Assembly: GCF_001425575.1 (NCBI RefSeq)
Contig: NZ_LMRD01000006.1
Location: forward strand, 569,977 to 633,976
DNA from: Aurantimonas sp. Leaf443
GTDB taxonomy: Bacteria > Pseudomonadota > Alphaproteobacteria > Rhizobiales > Rhizobiaceae
Length of the DNA: 64,000 nt
Direction: 5' to 3'
Shown: positions 42,277-50,810 of the stretch, piece after piece
How the letters are laid out: each line of letters starts with the position of its first letter
How positions within the stretch are numbered: the first letter of the stretch is position 1
Made by a program: the position numbers and the translations under genes
The notes under the pieces: model-generated
Database searches by the model: none
What the model saw: only the letters and a program-made list of their open reading frames with translations
What the model was told of the DNA's origin: nothing

Positions 42277-43251
42277 TCAGTTGACGAGGCCAATGCTCTT
42301 CAGGATCTCGGTGATACGGGCGTTCTCCGAGGTGATGTAGGCGGTGAACTCTTCCGAGGGCATGTAGTAGTCCGTCCAGCCGCGGGCCTTCAGCGTCTCG
42401 GCCCACTCGGGCGACTTGACGGTGGCTTCCACGGCGGAGGCGAGCTTGGCCTTGTCCTCGGCGGCGAGGTCCGGGCCGGCGAAGAGGCCGCGCCAGTTGA
42501 TCAGCTCGACTTCGACGCCCTGCTCTTTGAGGGTCGGCACGTCGACGCCGGCCATGCGCTCGGGGCCCGAGACGCCGAGGGCGCGCAGCTCGCCCGACTT
42601 GATCTGGCCCTCGAACTCGCCGTAGCCGGAGATGCCCGCGGTCACGCGGCCGCCGAGCATGGCGGCGAGCGCCTCGCCGCCGCCGGAGAAGGCGACGTAA
42701 TTGATCTTTGCGGGATCGGCACCGGCATCCTTGGCGATGAGGCCCGCGAGGATGTGGTCGGCGCCGCCGGCCGAGCCGCCGGCCCAGGTCGTGTTGGCGA
42801 TGTCGTCCTTCAGGGACTTCTCGAGATCGGCCATCGTCTTGAGCGGCGAGTCCTTGGGGACGACGACGACGAGCGGCTCGCCGATGACGCGGGCGAGCGG
42901 CGTGACGGCCGAGAGGTCGACCGGCGCCTGGTTGGTCAGGATGGCGCCGACCATGACGAGGCCGCCGACGAGGAGCTGGTCGCCCTTGCCCTTGGCGTCG
43001 TTGGCGAACTGCGCGAGGCCGATCGTGCCGCCGGCACCGGGGACGTTGACCACCTGGACGCTCGTCGCCTGACCGGCCTTGGTCATGGCTTCCTGCAGGG
43101 CGCGGGCCGTGGAGTCCCAGCCCCCGCCGGCGGCGGCGGGCGCCACGATCTTCACGCTCGGCAGCGGCTCGGCCTGGACCGGCATGGCGGAGGTGGCGAG
43201 AGCCGCGGCAAGCGTGCCCGCGGTCGCGAGGCGACGGATGATGCCAAACAT
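42277..43251 (-). CDS. tctC: Tripartite tricarboxylate transporter substrate-binding protein TctC
   Basis: A 324-residue secreted receptor. The signal peptide is about 1-27 (SAMPVQAEP). The mature protein shows the TctC/Bug pattern: VKIVAPAAAGGGWDSTARAL near the start, VQVVNVPGAGGTIGLAQFAN and later TWAGGSAGGADHILAGLIAK and YVAFSGGGEALAAMLGGRV. It binds a carboxylate in the periplasm and delivers it to TctAB. It is the first gene of the tctCBA operon. Upstream, 43252-43504 is empty apart from presumed promoter sequence. Confidence 0.93.
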   Translation of the reverse strand: MFGIIRRLATAGTLAAALATSAMPVQAEPLPSVKIVAPAAAGGGWDSTARALQEAMTKAGQATSVQVVNVPGAGGTIGLAQFANDAKGKGDQLLVGGLVMVGAILTNQAPVDLSAVTPLARVIGEPLVVVVPKDSPLKTMADLEKSLKDDIANTTWAGGSAGGADHILAGLIAKDAGADPAKINYVAFSGGGEALAAMLGGRVTAGISGYGEFEGQIKSGELRALGVSGPERMAGVDVPTLKEQGVEVELINWRGLFAGPDLAAEDKAKLASAVEATVKSPEWAETLKARGWTDYYMPSEEFTAYITSENARITEILKSIGLVN

Positions 43252-43504
43252 GAAATTCCTCCCGGGAAAGTAAGACGGCGTGCCGATCGACGGTGGATTG
43301 GGACCTTGCGCCAGACTTCGAAATGCACCGATGGAATTTTCCCGTCAAGCGGGCGCTCTCTTGACCCATGGCGCGAAGAGCGCAATCTCCCCATGCTTTT
43401 GCTTCACGGCCGTCGCCGACCGCAGTGCCGCGTCCCGCCGGCGGACCGCGATCGACCCGCGCGTCCCGGCGGCACGGCGCCGCAGTCCAAAGAGTTTCAA
43501 GCGT

Positions 43505-44671
43505 CTATTCCGCCGCCTGCGCCGACGGCTCGAAGGACGGGCGCACGAAGCCGCCGGTGCGTTCGGCGAGATACTGCATGAAGTCGTAGATCGGGCGCTC
43601 GAGATAGGAGAGATGGCCGGGCCTTGCGACCGCCGCACTCAACCCGCGATAGACCTTCTCCGTGCAGCCGCGATCCTCGACATTCACCTTGTCGAGCATG
43701 GTCTTCAGGAGCTTGAGATTCTCGGCCCCGCGCGGGTCCTCCAGGAAATCCGGCGAAAGGCCGCCGCCGAAGGTGATGTGCACCTGGCCCGGGCCCTTGG
43801 GATGCAGGGACAGATACCAGAAATAGCCGGGCGTCAGCGTCACGAGATGGCTCGGATAGATCGCCATCAGCGCCGTGGTCCGGCGCCAGTCGCCGGTGAG
43901 GCGCGTGTTGTCCGGATGGGCGTTGCCGATCGGCAGCGTCGCGTCCTTGATGATCCAATGGTAGTTGAAGGCTTCCAGCCCCGGCGGGCAGTCCATCTCC
44001 TCCAGCTTGTGCAGGGGGCCGATCGTGCCGGCATGGCAGACGGGCAGGTGGTAGCTCTCCATGAAGTTCTCGGCGAGCACCTTCCAGTTCGTGTCCCAGA
44101 CATGCGTCTCGCGGAAGGACTCGACGTAGGTCTCCATGCCATATTGCGAGATCATCGCCTCGAGCGGGGCGAGCGCCTCGGCGACGCTCGGGCGCGTGGC
44201 GTCGAGAGTCACATAGACCCAGCCCAGCCATTCCTCGCAGCGGATCTGCGGCAGCGCGTAGTCGCCTTTGCAGAAGCCGGTCGTCGCCTGCATGAAGGGC
44301 GCGCCGCGCAGCGTGCCGTCGAGATTGTAGGTCCAGGCATGATAGGGGCAGACGATCGAGCGCACGTTGCCGGAGCCTTCGAGCAGGGTCGACATGCGGT
44401 GCAGGCAGACATTGGACAGGGCCCGCAGCACGCCCTCGCGATCGCGCAGGACGACGATCGGCTGGCCGGCGAGGTCGTAGGCGAGATAGTCGCCGGGCGA
44501 CTTCAGCGAGGAGGCGCGGCCGACGCAGACCCATTCCTTGGCGAAGACGTCGGACAGTTCGCGCTCGACGAAATCCTCGTCCGTGTAGACGCTGGGCGGC
44601 ATGGCCAGCGCGTCCTCGAAGGGGCGCGCGGCCGTGTCGAGCAGTTCGCGGACGGCCTTGATCTCGGACAT
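43505..44671 (-). CDS. Rieske non-heme iron oxygenase, alpha subunit
   Basis: A 388-residue ring-hydroxylating-type oxygenase. The Rieske 2Fe-2S ligands are C89, H91, C108 and H111 (CLH ... CPYH). The mononuclear iron site is in NWKVLAENFMESYHLPVCH (H208, H213; the carboxylate ligand lies later). This NWK-x3-EN-x2-E-x-YH pattern is shared by choline monooxygenase, GbcA and many aromatic dioxygenases, so the substrate may be an aromatic acid or a quaternary amine. No reductase, ferredoxin or beta subunit is adjacent. It is divergent from a LysR regulator and lies next to tctCBA. ATG at 44671 was chosen. Confidence 0.9.
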   Translation of the reverse strand: MSEIKAVRELLDTAARPFEDALAMPPSVYTDEDFVERELSDVFAKEWVCVGRASSLKSPGDYLAYDLAGQPIVVLRDREGVLRALSNVCLHRMSTLLEGSGNVRSIVCPYHAWTYNLDGTLRGAPFMQATTGFCKGDYALPQIRCEEWLGWVYVTLDATRPSVAEALAPLEAMISQYGMETYVESFRETHVWDTNWKVLAENFMESYHLPVCHAGTIGPLHKLEEMDCPPGLEAFNYHWIIKDATLPIGNAHPDNTRLTGDWRRTTALMAIYPSHLVTLTPGYFWYLSLHPKGPGQVHITFGGGLSPDFLEDPRGAENLKLLKTMLDKVNVEDRGCTEKVYRGLSAAVARPGHLSYLERPIYDFMQYLAERTGGFVRPSFEPSAQAAE

Positions 44672-44766
44672 GGCGACGGTCCCTCTCGCGGACGGAAAAG
44701 CGGAGCGGGCGAAGTCTGCCGCCCGATCTGGAAGAGTTCCAGGATAGTGCGGGCTTGAGCAGGCGG

Positions 44767-44799
44767 AAAACCTATTTATCCTCTCTCGGGAAAGGTTTT
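44767..44799. promoter_or_regulatory. Inverted repeat in the lysR-Rieske intergenic region
   Basis: AAAACCT (44767-44773) is inverted as AGGTTTT (44793-44799), 19 bases apart, ending two bases before the lysR start codon. In a GC-rich sequence this AT-rich dyad is noticeable and could be the regulator's own binding site. Confidence 0.35.
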
Positions 44800-44801
44800 T
44801 C

Positions 44802-45713
44802 ATGGTTCGTTTCACGCTGCGCCAATGCGCCTATTTCCGCGCCGTCGCCTGCGAGGGCGGGATCGCGCAGGCCGCGCGCGCGATGAACATCTCGCAGCCT
44901 TCCGTCGCGCAGGCGCTCGCCAAGCTGGAGGACGTGACGGGCCTGCGGCTCTTCGAGCGCCACCACGCCCGCGGCGCCACTCTGACGGCCGAGGGTCGGG
45001 CCTTCCTCGCCCATGTGGAGGCGCTGGAGCTCCAGGCCGAGCAGGTGGCGCGCGAGGCCGCCGCGCTCGCCGCCGAAGTCTCCGGCGAGATCCGCCTCGG
45101 CTGCTTCCATACGCTGGCCGCCTTCTATATGGCCGGGCTCGTGCGCTCGCATCTCGACGCCTATCCCGGCGTGCGCATCCGGGCGCAGGAACTGGGGCTC
45201 GCCCCGCTCGCCGACGCGCTGCGCGAGGGCAGCCTCGATGCCGGGCTGACCTACGATCTCGGCGGCGACCTTCGCGGGCTGGACCTGACGGAACTCGCCG
45301 CCATCCGCCCGTCGGTCGTCGTGGCGGCGGATCATCCCGTGGCGCGCCTGCCCTCGGTCTCGCTCAACGATCTCGGACGCGAGCCCTATGTCATGTTCGA
45401 CGGGCCGGGCAGCCGCGGCTATTTCGAGGCGCTCCTCGCCGAGCACGCGATCGACCCGCCCGTCGCCTATGTCTCGACCTCGCTGGAGGCCGTGCGCAGC
45501 GCGGTCGGCAACGGGTTCGGCTTCACGCTCCTCGTCATGCATCCCGATTCGAACCTCAGCTACGACCGCAAGCCGCTCGCCGTCGTGCCGATCCGCGACG
45601 CCGTGCGCCCCCTGCGCATCGTCCTCGCCACGCGGGGCGGAGCGGCGCAGAGCGCGCTCGCCAGGCGCTTTGCGATCCACGCGCGCCAGCATTTCGAAAG
45701 CCGGCACGGATAG
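44802..45713 (+). CDS. LysR-family transcriptional regulator
   Basis: A 303-residue regulator. The N-terminal winged helix (about 1-62) has LRQCAYFRAVACEGGIAQAA and MNISQPSVAQALAKLEDVTG followed by LRLFERHHARGATLTAEG. The C-terminal effector domain contains GEIRLGCFHTLAAFYMAGLV and VGNGFGFTLLVMHPDSN. It is divergent from the Rieske oxygenase gene, so it probably activates that gene in response to the substrate or a product. It could also control the two genes downstream on its own strand. Confidence 0.93.
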   Translation: MVRFTLRQCAYFRAVACEGGIAQAARAMNISQPSVAQALAKLEDVTGLRLFERHHARGATLTAEGRAFLAHVEALELQAEQVAREAAALAAEVSGEIRLGCFHTLAAFYMAGLVRSHLDAYPGVRIRAQELGLAPLADALREGSLDAGLTYDLGGDLRGLDLTELAAIRPSVVVAADHPVARLPSVSLNDLGREPYVMFDGPGSRGYFEALLAEHAIDPPVAYVSTSLEAVRSAVGNGFGFTLLVMHPDSNLSYDRKPLAVVPIRDAVRPLRIVLATRGGAAQSALARRFAIHARQHFESRHG

Positions 45714-45866
45714 GCGCGCCGGCGCATCGCCGCCTGCCGCTCCCGCGCGCGGATCGCCATGCGCCGATTGCGTCCTGCGGAGCGCGCGGTCTAGAAGTCG
45801 GGTCCAATGCCGCGCCGAGGCTCCGGGAGGGAGCCGAGGCGGCGGCCTGTCTCGGGAGGACGGTGC

Positions 45867-46928
45867 ATGGGCCTTGCCACGATGAAGGGGCCGGGGATCT
45901 TCCTCGCCCAGTTCGCAGGCGACGACGCGCCGTTCGATTCCTTCGACGCCATCTGCCGCTGGGCGGCCTCGCTCGGCTACAAGGGCGTGCAGATCCCGAC
46001 CTGGGACGCGCGGCTCTTCGATCTCGACAAGGCCGCGGCCTCCAAGACCTATTGCGATGAGATCGCGGGCATCGCGAGCGGGCACGGCCTCTCCATCACC
46101 GAACTCTCGACGCATCTGCAGGGCCAGCTCGTCGCCGTGCACCCCGCCTACGACGCGGCCTTCGACGGTTTCGCGGCTCCCGCCGTGCGCGGCGATCCGA
46201 AGGCCCGGCAGGAATGGGCGAGCGAGCAGGTGAAGGCGGCGCTCACCGCCTCTCTGCATCTCGGGCTGGAGGCGCATGCCACCTTCTCCGGCGCGCTCGC
46301 CTGGCCCTATGTCTACCCCTGGCCGCAGCGTCCCGCCGGTCTCGTGGAGGCGGCCTTCGACGAGCTCGCGCGCCGCTGGCGCCCGATCCTCGACCATGCC
46401 GAGGAGGTGGGCGTCGACATCGCCTACGAAATCCATCCCGGCGAGGACCTCCATGACGGAGCCTCCTACGAGATGTTCCTGGACCGCGTCGGCCATCACG
46501 AGCGGGCCAATCTTCTCTACGACCCCTCGCATTTCGTGCTGCAGCAGCTCGACTACCTGCAATATATCGACATCTATCATGAGCGGATCCGCGCCTTCCA
46601 CGTGAAGGACGCCGAGTTCAACCCGACCGGCCGGCAGGGCGTCTACGGGGGGTTCCAGTCCTGGGTCGACCGGGCCGGGCGCTTCCGCTCGCTGGGCGAC
46701 GGGCAGGTCGACTTCTCCGCCGTCTTCTCCAAGCTCACGCAATACGGCTATCGCGGCTGGGCCGTGCTCGAATGGGAATGCGCGCTGAAGCATCCGGAGG
46801 ACGGCGCGCGCGAGGGCGCCCCCTTCATCGACGCCCATATCATCCGCGTCACCGAACGCGCCTTCGACGACTTCGCGGGCGCCGGCGTCGATGCGGCCGC
46901 CAACCGGCGGATGCTGGGACTGGACTGA
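45867..46928 (+). CDS. Sugar phosphate isomerase/epimerase-like TIM-barrel protein
   Basis: A 353-residue protein of the xylose-isomerase-like TIM-barrel family: LGYKGVQIPTWDARLFDLDK near the start, the metal ligand Glu in VDIAYEIHPGEDLHDG, NLLYDPSHFVLQQLDYLQYI, FHVKDAEFNPTGRQGVYGGF and the final Glu in WAVLEWECALKHPEDG. These place divalent-metal ligands as in inosose dehydratases and sugar epimerases. The ribosome-binding site GGGAGGA is six bases upstream of ATG 45867. It is followed 31 bases later by a Gfo/Idh/MocA oxidoreductase, a standard pair for inositol or unusual sugar breakdown. Confidence 0.87.
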   Translation: MGLATMKGPGIFLAQFAGDDAPFDSFDAICRWAASLGYKGVQIPTWDARLFDLDKAAASKTYCDEIAGIASGHGLSITELSTHLQGQLVAVHPAYDAAFDGFAAPAVRGDPKARQEWASEQVKAALTASLHLGLEAHATFSGALAWPYVYPWPQRPAGLVEAAFDELARRWRPILDHAEEVGVDIAYEIHPGEDLHDGASYEMFLDRVGHHERANLLYDPSHFVLQQLDYLQYIDIYHERIRAFHVKDAEFNPTGRQGVYGGFQSWVDRAGRFRSLGDGQVDFSAVFSKLTQYGYRGWAVLEWECALKHPEDGAREGAPFIDAHIIRVTERAFDDFAGAGVDAAANRRMLGLD

Positions 46929-46959
46929 CGTTTCGAGTAGCCAGAGGGAGGGCAGAGAC

Positions 46960-48132
46960 ATGGCCAACGAGGCAGGCGGCGTCGCGCCGCGCATCCGGCT
47001 CGGCATGGTGGGCGGCGGGCAGGGCGCCTTCATCGGGGGTGTCCATCGCATCGCCGCCCGCCTCGACGACCGCTACGATCTCGTGGCCGGCGCCTTCTCC
47101 TCGAACCCCGAACGCGCCAAGGCCTCGGCCGCCGATCTCCGCATCGACCCCGCGCGCGCCTATGCCGATTTCGCCGAGATGGCGCGGGCCGAGAGCCGGC
47201 GCCCGGACGGGATCGAGGCCGTCTCGATCGTCACGCCCAACCATGTCCACGCCCCGGCGGCCAAGGCCTTCCTGGAAGCGGGCATCCACGTCATCTGCGA
47301 CAAGCCGCTCTGCGTGACGCTGGAGGAGGCGCGCGCGCTCGTCGCCCTGCAGGCGAGCACCGGGCGCATCTTCGCCGTCACCCACAACTATACCGGCTAT
47401 CCGCTGGTGCGGCAGGCCCGCGCCATGGTCGCGGCCGGCGAACTCGGCCGCATCCGCCTCGTGCAGGTGGAGTATCCGCAGGACTGGCTGACCGAGCGCG
47501 CCGAGACCGGCGGCTCGAAGCAGGCCGAATGGCGCACCGATCCCGCGCGCACCGGCGCCGGCGGCGCGATCGGCGATATCGGCACCCACGCGCACAACCT
47601 CGCCGGGTTCGTCACGGGTCTGCGCACGAGCGAGCTTCTGGCGCAGCTGACGAGTTTCGTGGAGGGGCGCCCGGTGGACGACGACGCCCAGCTTCTCCTG
47701 CGCTACGAGGGCGGCGCGCGCGGCATGCTCTGGGCGAGCCAGGTCGCCGTCGGCCACGAGAACGGGCTGAAGCTGCGCGTCTTCGGCGAGAAGGGCGGTC
47801 TCGAATGGCTGCAGGCGGAGCCGAACCACCTCTGGTTCACGCCCTTCGGCAAGCCCAAGCAGCTTCTGACGCGCGGCGGGGCCGGCGCATGGGGCGAGGC
47901 GGCGCGCGTCACGCGGATCCCGAACGGCCACCCGGAAGGTTACCTGGAGGCCTTCGCCACGATCTACAGCGAGATCGCCCAGGCGATCGAAGCCAGGCGC
48001 TCGGGCGTGCCGCTCGATCCCGCCGTGACCTTCCCGACCGTCGCGGACGGTTTCGAGGGCATGGCCTTCATCGCGGCGGCCGTGCGCTCCTCGCAGGCCG
48101 GCAACGTGTGGACGCCGGTCGAGACCGCCTGA
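46960..48132 (+). CDS. Gfo/Idh/MocA family oxidoreductase
   Basis: A 390-residue NAD(P)-dependent dehydrogenase. The nucleotide fold starts RLGMVGGGQGAFIGGVHRIA; the catalytic EKP motif is present as ICDKPLCVTLEEA (Asp-Lys-Pro, a conservative Glu-to-Asp change); the C-terminal domain has GGAIGDIGTHAHNLAGFVTG with the conserved D-x-x-x-H. It probably oxidises a sugar or cyclitol, with the isomerase-like gene upstream as partner. The exact substrate is unknown. The gene is followed by the tRNA-Val promoter. Confidence 0.9.
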   Translation: MANEAGGVAPRIRLGMVGGGQGAFIGGVHRIAARLDDRYDLVAGAFSSNPERAKASAADLRIDPARAYADFAEMARAESRRPDGIEAVSIVTPNHVHAPAAKAFLEAGIHVICDKPLCVTLEEARALVALQASTGRIFAVTHNYTGYPLVRQARAMVAAGELGRIRLVQVEYPQDWLTERAETGGSKQAEWRTDPARTGAGGAIGDIGTHAHNLAGFVTGLRTSELLAQLTSFVEGRPVDDDAQLLLRYEGGARGMLWASQVAVGHENGLKLRVFGEKGGLEWLQAEPNHLWFTPFGKPKQLLTRGGAGAWGEAARVTRIPNGHPEGYLEAFATIYSEIAQAIEARRSGVPLDPAVTFPTVADGFEGMAFIAAAVRSSQAGNVWTPVETA

Positions 48133-48174
48133 GAGGCGGCCCGCGACCTTTCCACCGCCCGCACCGTATCCGAT

Positions 48175-48205
48175 CTTGACGGCCGCCCCGGGGCGGCCGT
48201 ATATC
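48175..48205 (+). promoter_or_regulatory. Promoter of tRNA-Val with a palindromic spacer
   Basis: CTTGAC (48175-48180) matches the alphaproteobacterial -35 box and GTATAT/TATATC (48199-48205) the -10 box, 18 bases apart. The spacer lies within a perfect 22-bp palindrome (48179-48200, ACGGCCGCCCC and its complement). The expected start point is about 25 bases before the tRNA 5' end. Confidence 0.6.
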
Positions 48206-48236
48206 GCCGCATCGTTCGGTGGATCGCATCCCCGAC

Positions 48237-48311
48237 GGGCGCGTAGCTCAGCGGGAGAGCACCTCGTTCACACCGAGGGGGTCACAGGTTCGATCCCTGT
48301 CGCGCCCACCA
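48237..48311 (+). tRNA. tRNA-Val (anticodon CAC)
   Basis: The acceptor stem GGGCGCG (48237-48243) pairs with CGCGCCC (48301-48307), then A and an encoded CCA. The D-loop is TAGCTCAGCGGGAGAGC; the anticodon arm CCTCG-TTCACAC-CGAGG gives anticodon CAC, reading GTG; the T-arm is ACAGG-TTCGATC-CCTGT. All stems pair. This is the only tRNA I find in the window. A well-formed promoter precedes it. Confidence 0.97.
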
Positions 48312-48484
48312 TTCCTACCGGAACAGTCCTCGACGGATCCGGGCGCCTGCAGAGGCGCATGACTGCTCTCGCGGCCTGTTTCCGGCGCGCCATCCGCTCT
48401 TCGAATCGTCCGTTTGCCGCGAAGTCTCCGGTCGATTGCCGTCCGGCACCGTGCTACGCATCGCCCGCGCAACGGAGGGCGACG

Positions 48485-49045
48485 ATGCGGCTCGAGATCG
48501 AGCGGAAATTCCTGGTGACCGGCGACGGGTGGAGCCGACACATCGTGTCGCGGCATATCCTGCGCGACGGACTGATCAGCCAGACGGATCGCGGCAAGGT
48601 GCGCGTGCGGATCGACGCCGAGCGGGCCTGGCTGACCGTGAAGGGCGCGCGTTCGGGAATTGCCCGAGCCGAATACGAATACGAAATCCCGCTCGAGGAC
48701 GCGGAGGAGATGCTGCGCAACGTCTGTCGCGGCCAGTTGATCGAGAAGACGCGCTTCTGCGTCCTGGACGCCGGACATCTCTGGACGATCGACCGTTTTC
48801 ATGGCCGGCTGGAAGGCGTGGTCTGGGCGGAGATCGAGCTGCAGGCGGCCGACGAGGTCTTCGAGCGGCCGGACTGGGTCGGCGAGGAAGTGACGGCGGA
48901 CCCGCGGTTCCGGCAGACGAACCTTCTCGACCTGTGCGCCAGCGGACCGCTTTCCATCACGATGGAGACGCTGTTTTCCGCAGCTTCCGACACGGCGGGG
49001 CATTCGGCGGCACCGCTCGGCGTCCTGCACGCGGCAAAGTTCTGA
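48485..49045 (+). CDS. CYTH domain protein (triphosphate tunnel metalloenzyme)
   Basis: A 186-residue protein with the CYTH signature ExExK at its start (MRLEIERKFLV: E4, E6, K8), then alternating charged strands: VRVRIDAERAWLTVKGARSG, AEYEYEIPLEDAEEML, EKTRFCVL and WAEIELQAADEVF. These line a tunnel that binds triphosphates and metal; bacterial members hydrolyse inorganic tripolyphosphate or related compounds, or make cAMP in class IV cyclases. Size and motif suit the short triphosphatase type. A tail of about 35 residues after NLLDLCASG has no known match. Confidence 0.85.
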   Translation: MRLEIERKFLVTGDGWSRHIVSRHILRDGLISQTDRGKVRVRIDAERAWLTVKGARSGIARAEYEYEIPLEDAEEMLRNVCRGQLIEKTRFCVLDAGHLWTIDRFHGRLEGVVWAEIELQAADEVFERPDWVGEEVTADPRFRQTNLLDLCASGPLSITMETLFSAASDTAGHSAAPLGVLHAAKF

Positions 49046-49144
49046 CAGGCCTCGTCACGGTGCCTCGACCGTCGTGACGGACCGCCCCGCAGTGACCGGA
49101 GGAGCGATCCGGCCGCGACGCTCCCCCGATTCGTGCGGCGATGG

Positions 49145-49480
49145 TCAGCCCGTGTAGTCTTCGCCGTTCTCGTTCAGCGGCCGATCCTCGGCCTGCTGGC
49201 GGACGGCTTCCTCCAGATCGTTGAGCCCGTCCTCGGTCTCGCCGTAGCCGGACATATCGTCCGCCTCCGTGATCTCGCTCATCGGCTGCGTCGCGATATC
49301 GACGGTCACGTCCTCGTCGTCGGCGAGCGTCTCGGGCTCCACATCGGCCGGATCGCGTTCGGCCTCGGTCGTCGCGCTCTCCAGGAGGGCGCGATCTTCG
49401 GGGCTGAGCGGGCTGTCGTCGGCGAAACGGCCGGCATGGCCGGAGACGGGATCGCGCTGCTCGGGAAATTCCTTGGGCAT
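49145..49480 (-). CDS. Acidic hypothetical protein
   Basis: A 111-residue protein, strongly acidic throughout (for example DPADVEPETLADDEDVTVDI) with few hydrophobic residues, so probably disordered. It has no signal peptide or membrane segment. I do not recognise a family. It is 20 bases downstream of the DUF2934 gene on the same strand and likely cotranscribed; both proteins share acidic tails. ATG at 49480 is the natural start (MPKEFPEQRDPVSGHAGRFA). Confidence 0.6.
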   Translation of the reverse strand: MPKEFPEQRDPVSGHAGRFADDSPLSPEDRALLESATTEAERDPADVEPETLADDEDVTVDIATQPMSEITEADDMSGYGETEDGLNDLEEAVRQQAEDRPLNENGEDYTG

Positions 49481-49500
49481 CTTGGCTCCGTTCGGATCTG

Positions 49501-49845
49501 TCAGCGACGCGGGGCGCGCTTGGTCTTGGCGAGTGTCGCTCCCGGTGCTTCCGCGCCCACCGACTCGCTCTCCTCGACGTCGCGGGCATTGTCCCAGCTC
49601 GGGCCGCGGGCCGCGTCGCCCTCGTCGGTCAGGCCGGGGAACTCGCCCTGGTTCTCGAAGGCGATGGCAGGCTCGACCGGATCGTCGACCGTCTCGGCGA
49701 GCGGCTGGAGCGTGTCGGAGAAGCTCTCCTTGATCGCGACGATCTCCTTGGCCTGTTCCCAATGGCTCTGGCTGCGGCCCTCCGGGCGCCCTTCGGCTTC
49801 CCAGAGCTCGTGCGCCTTCGCGCGGATCTTCTCGTCGTCGTCCAT
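49501..49845 (-). CDS. DUF2934 domain protein
   Basis: A 114-residue protein beginning MDDDEKIRAKAHELWEAEGR then PEGRSQSHWEQAKEI, the DUF2934 motif (about 6-32) found in many Rhizobiales and Burkholderiales. The rest is acidic and probably unstructured until a basic end (KTKRAPRR). The function of DUF2934 is not known; genes are often seen near stress-related small proteins. ATG at 49845 is used, with a GTG one codon upstream as alternative. Confidence 0.8.
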   Translation of the reverse strand: MDDDEKIRAKAHELWEAEGRPEGRSQSHWEQAKEIVAIKESFSDTLQPLAETVDDPVEPAIAFENQGEFPGLTDEGDAARGPSWDNARDVEESESVGAEAPGATLAKTKRAPRR

Positions 49846-49959
49846 CACCGTCTCCTCTTTCGCTCGGTGGCCGACAGGGTCCGTCGCCTTCGATCGTGGC
49901 AGATGAACACGGGGGCCGGGCCGGAGGTTCCTGCGCTGGCAGGACGGTCGGTCGCCCGG

Positions 49960-50664
49960 TCAGCCGGCAGAGGTCCGCCGGCCGGTGCCCGCTTCCGCCA
50001 GCAGCCGGTCGAGAAGGGCGGCGTCCAGTTGGTCGTAATGGGCGATGATCGTCGTTGCCCGCTCGCGCGCCCGCGGTTCGGGGTCGTAGCCGAAGTCGAG
50101 AAGGATGGAGGGCACGCCGGCATTGGCGGCGGCGTCTATGTCGGTGGACGTGTCGCCGATCATCACGCTGCGCTCCCTTGCGCCCCGGGCGCGATCGATC
50201 GTGCCGAGGAGATGGCCGGCGTCCGGCTTGCGCGTGGCGAACGTGTCGGCGCCGCAGACGGCCTCGAACCGATGCGACAGGCCGAGCGCCGCGATCAGCT
50301 TCACGGCGAAGCGCTCGTATTTGTTGGTGCAGATGGCGAGGCGCCAACCGGCCGCCTCCAGCCGGTCCATGGCCTGGAGCACGCCGGGAAAGGGGCGCGA
50401 GTCCACCGCGATGTTCTCGGCGTAATGCTCGAGGAAGCGGGCGACCTCGCGGTCCAGCGCCGCGCCCTCGATCGTGCGCCCGTCCCATTCGTAGGCTTTC
50501 GCGAGCATGACGCGCGAGCCGTGGCCGGCATGCGGGCGCACGCGCTCAAGCGGCAGCGCGCCCATGCCGGCGCTCGCCAGGCAATGGTTGAGGCTGGCGC
50601 ACAGGTCGGGCGCGGTGTCGACGAGCGTGCCGTCGAGATCGAAGACGGCGACGGGGGGCAGCAT
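49960..50664 (-). CDS. gph: Phosphoglycolate phosphatase-like HAD hydrolase
   Basis: A 234-residue HAD phosphatase. Motif I is [15 protein letters not shown] (nucleophile and general acid Asp), motif II is CTNKYE, the lysine is in [14 protein letters not shown] and motif III is [17 protein letters not shown] helical cap lies between motifs I and II. This pattern fits Gph, which removes phosphate from 2-phosphoglycolate formed in DNA repair. In several Rhizobiales gph is close to rpiA, which here is divergent, 146 bases away. ATG at 50664 gives the family start. Confidence 0.88.
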   Translation of the reverse strand: MLPPVAVFDLDGTLVDTAPDLCASLNHCLASAGMGALPLERVRPHAGHGSRVMLAKAYEWDGRTIEGAALDREVARFLEHYAENIAVDSRPFPGVLQAMDRLEAAGWRLAICTNKYERFAVKLIAALGLSHRFEAVCGADTFATRKPDAGHLLGTIDRARGARERSVMIGDTSTDIDAAANAGVPSILLDFGYDPEPRARERATTIIAHYDQLDAALLDRLLAEAGTGRRTSAG

Positions 50665-50810
50665 GGGCACTCCTTTGGCGCACGAGGGCGCCCCTTCCTG
50701 CGCCGCCGCCGCGACCTCCGTCAACGCGGCGTCGGGCCGCCGTCATCGACAGGATGCGCGTTTCTCGGCTAAAGCGGGCGACGAGACCGGGAGACGAGGA
50801 CAGCACGACC

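Noticed and set aside
43280-44758. A long plus-strand frame opposite the Rieske oxygenase gene
   Set aside because: It mirrors the minus-strand gene, whose Rieske and iron-site ligands are complete; the plus-strand product has no motif.
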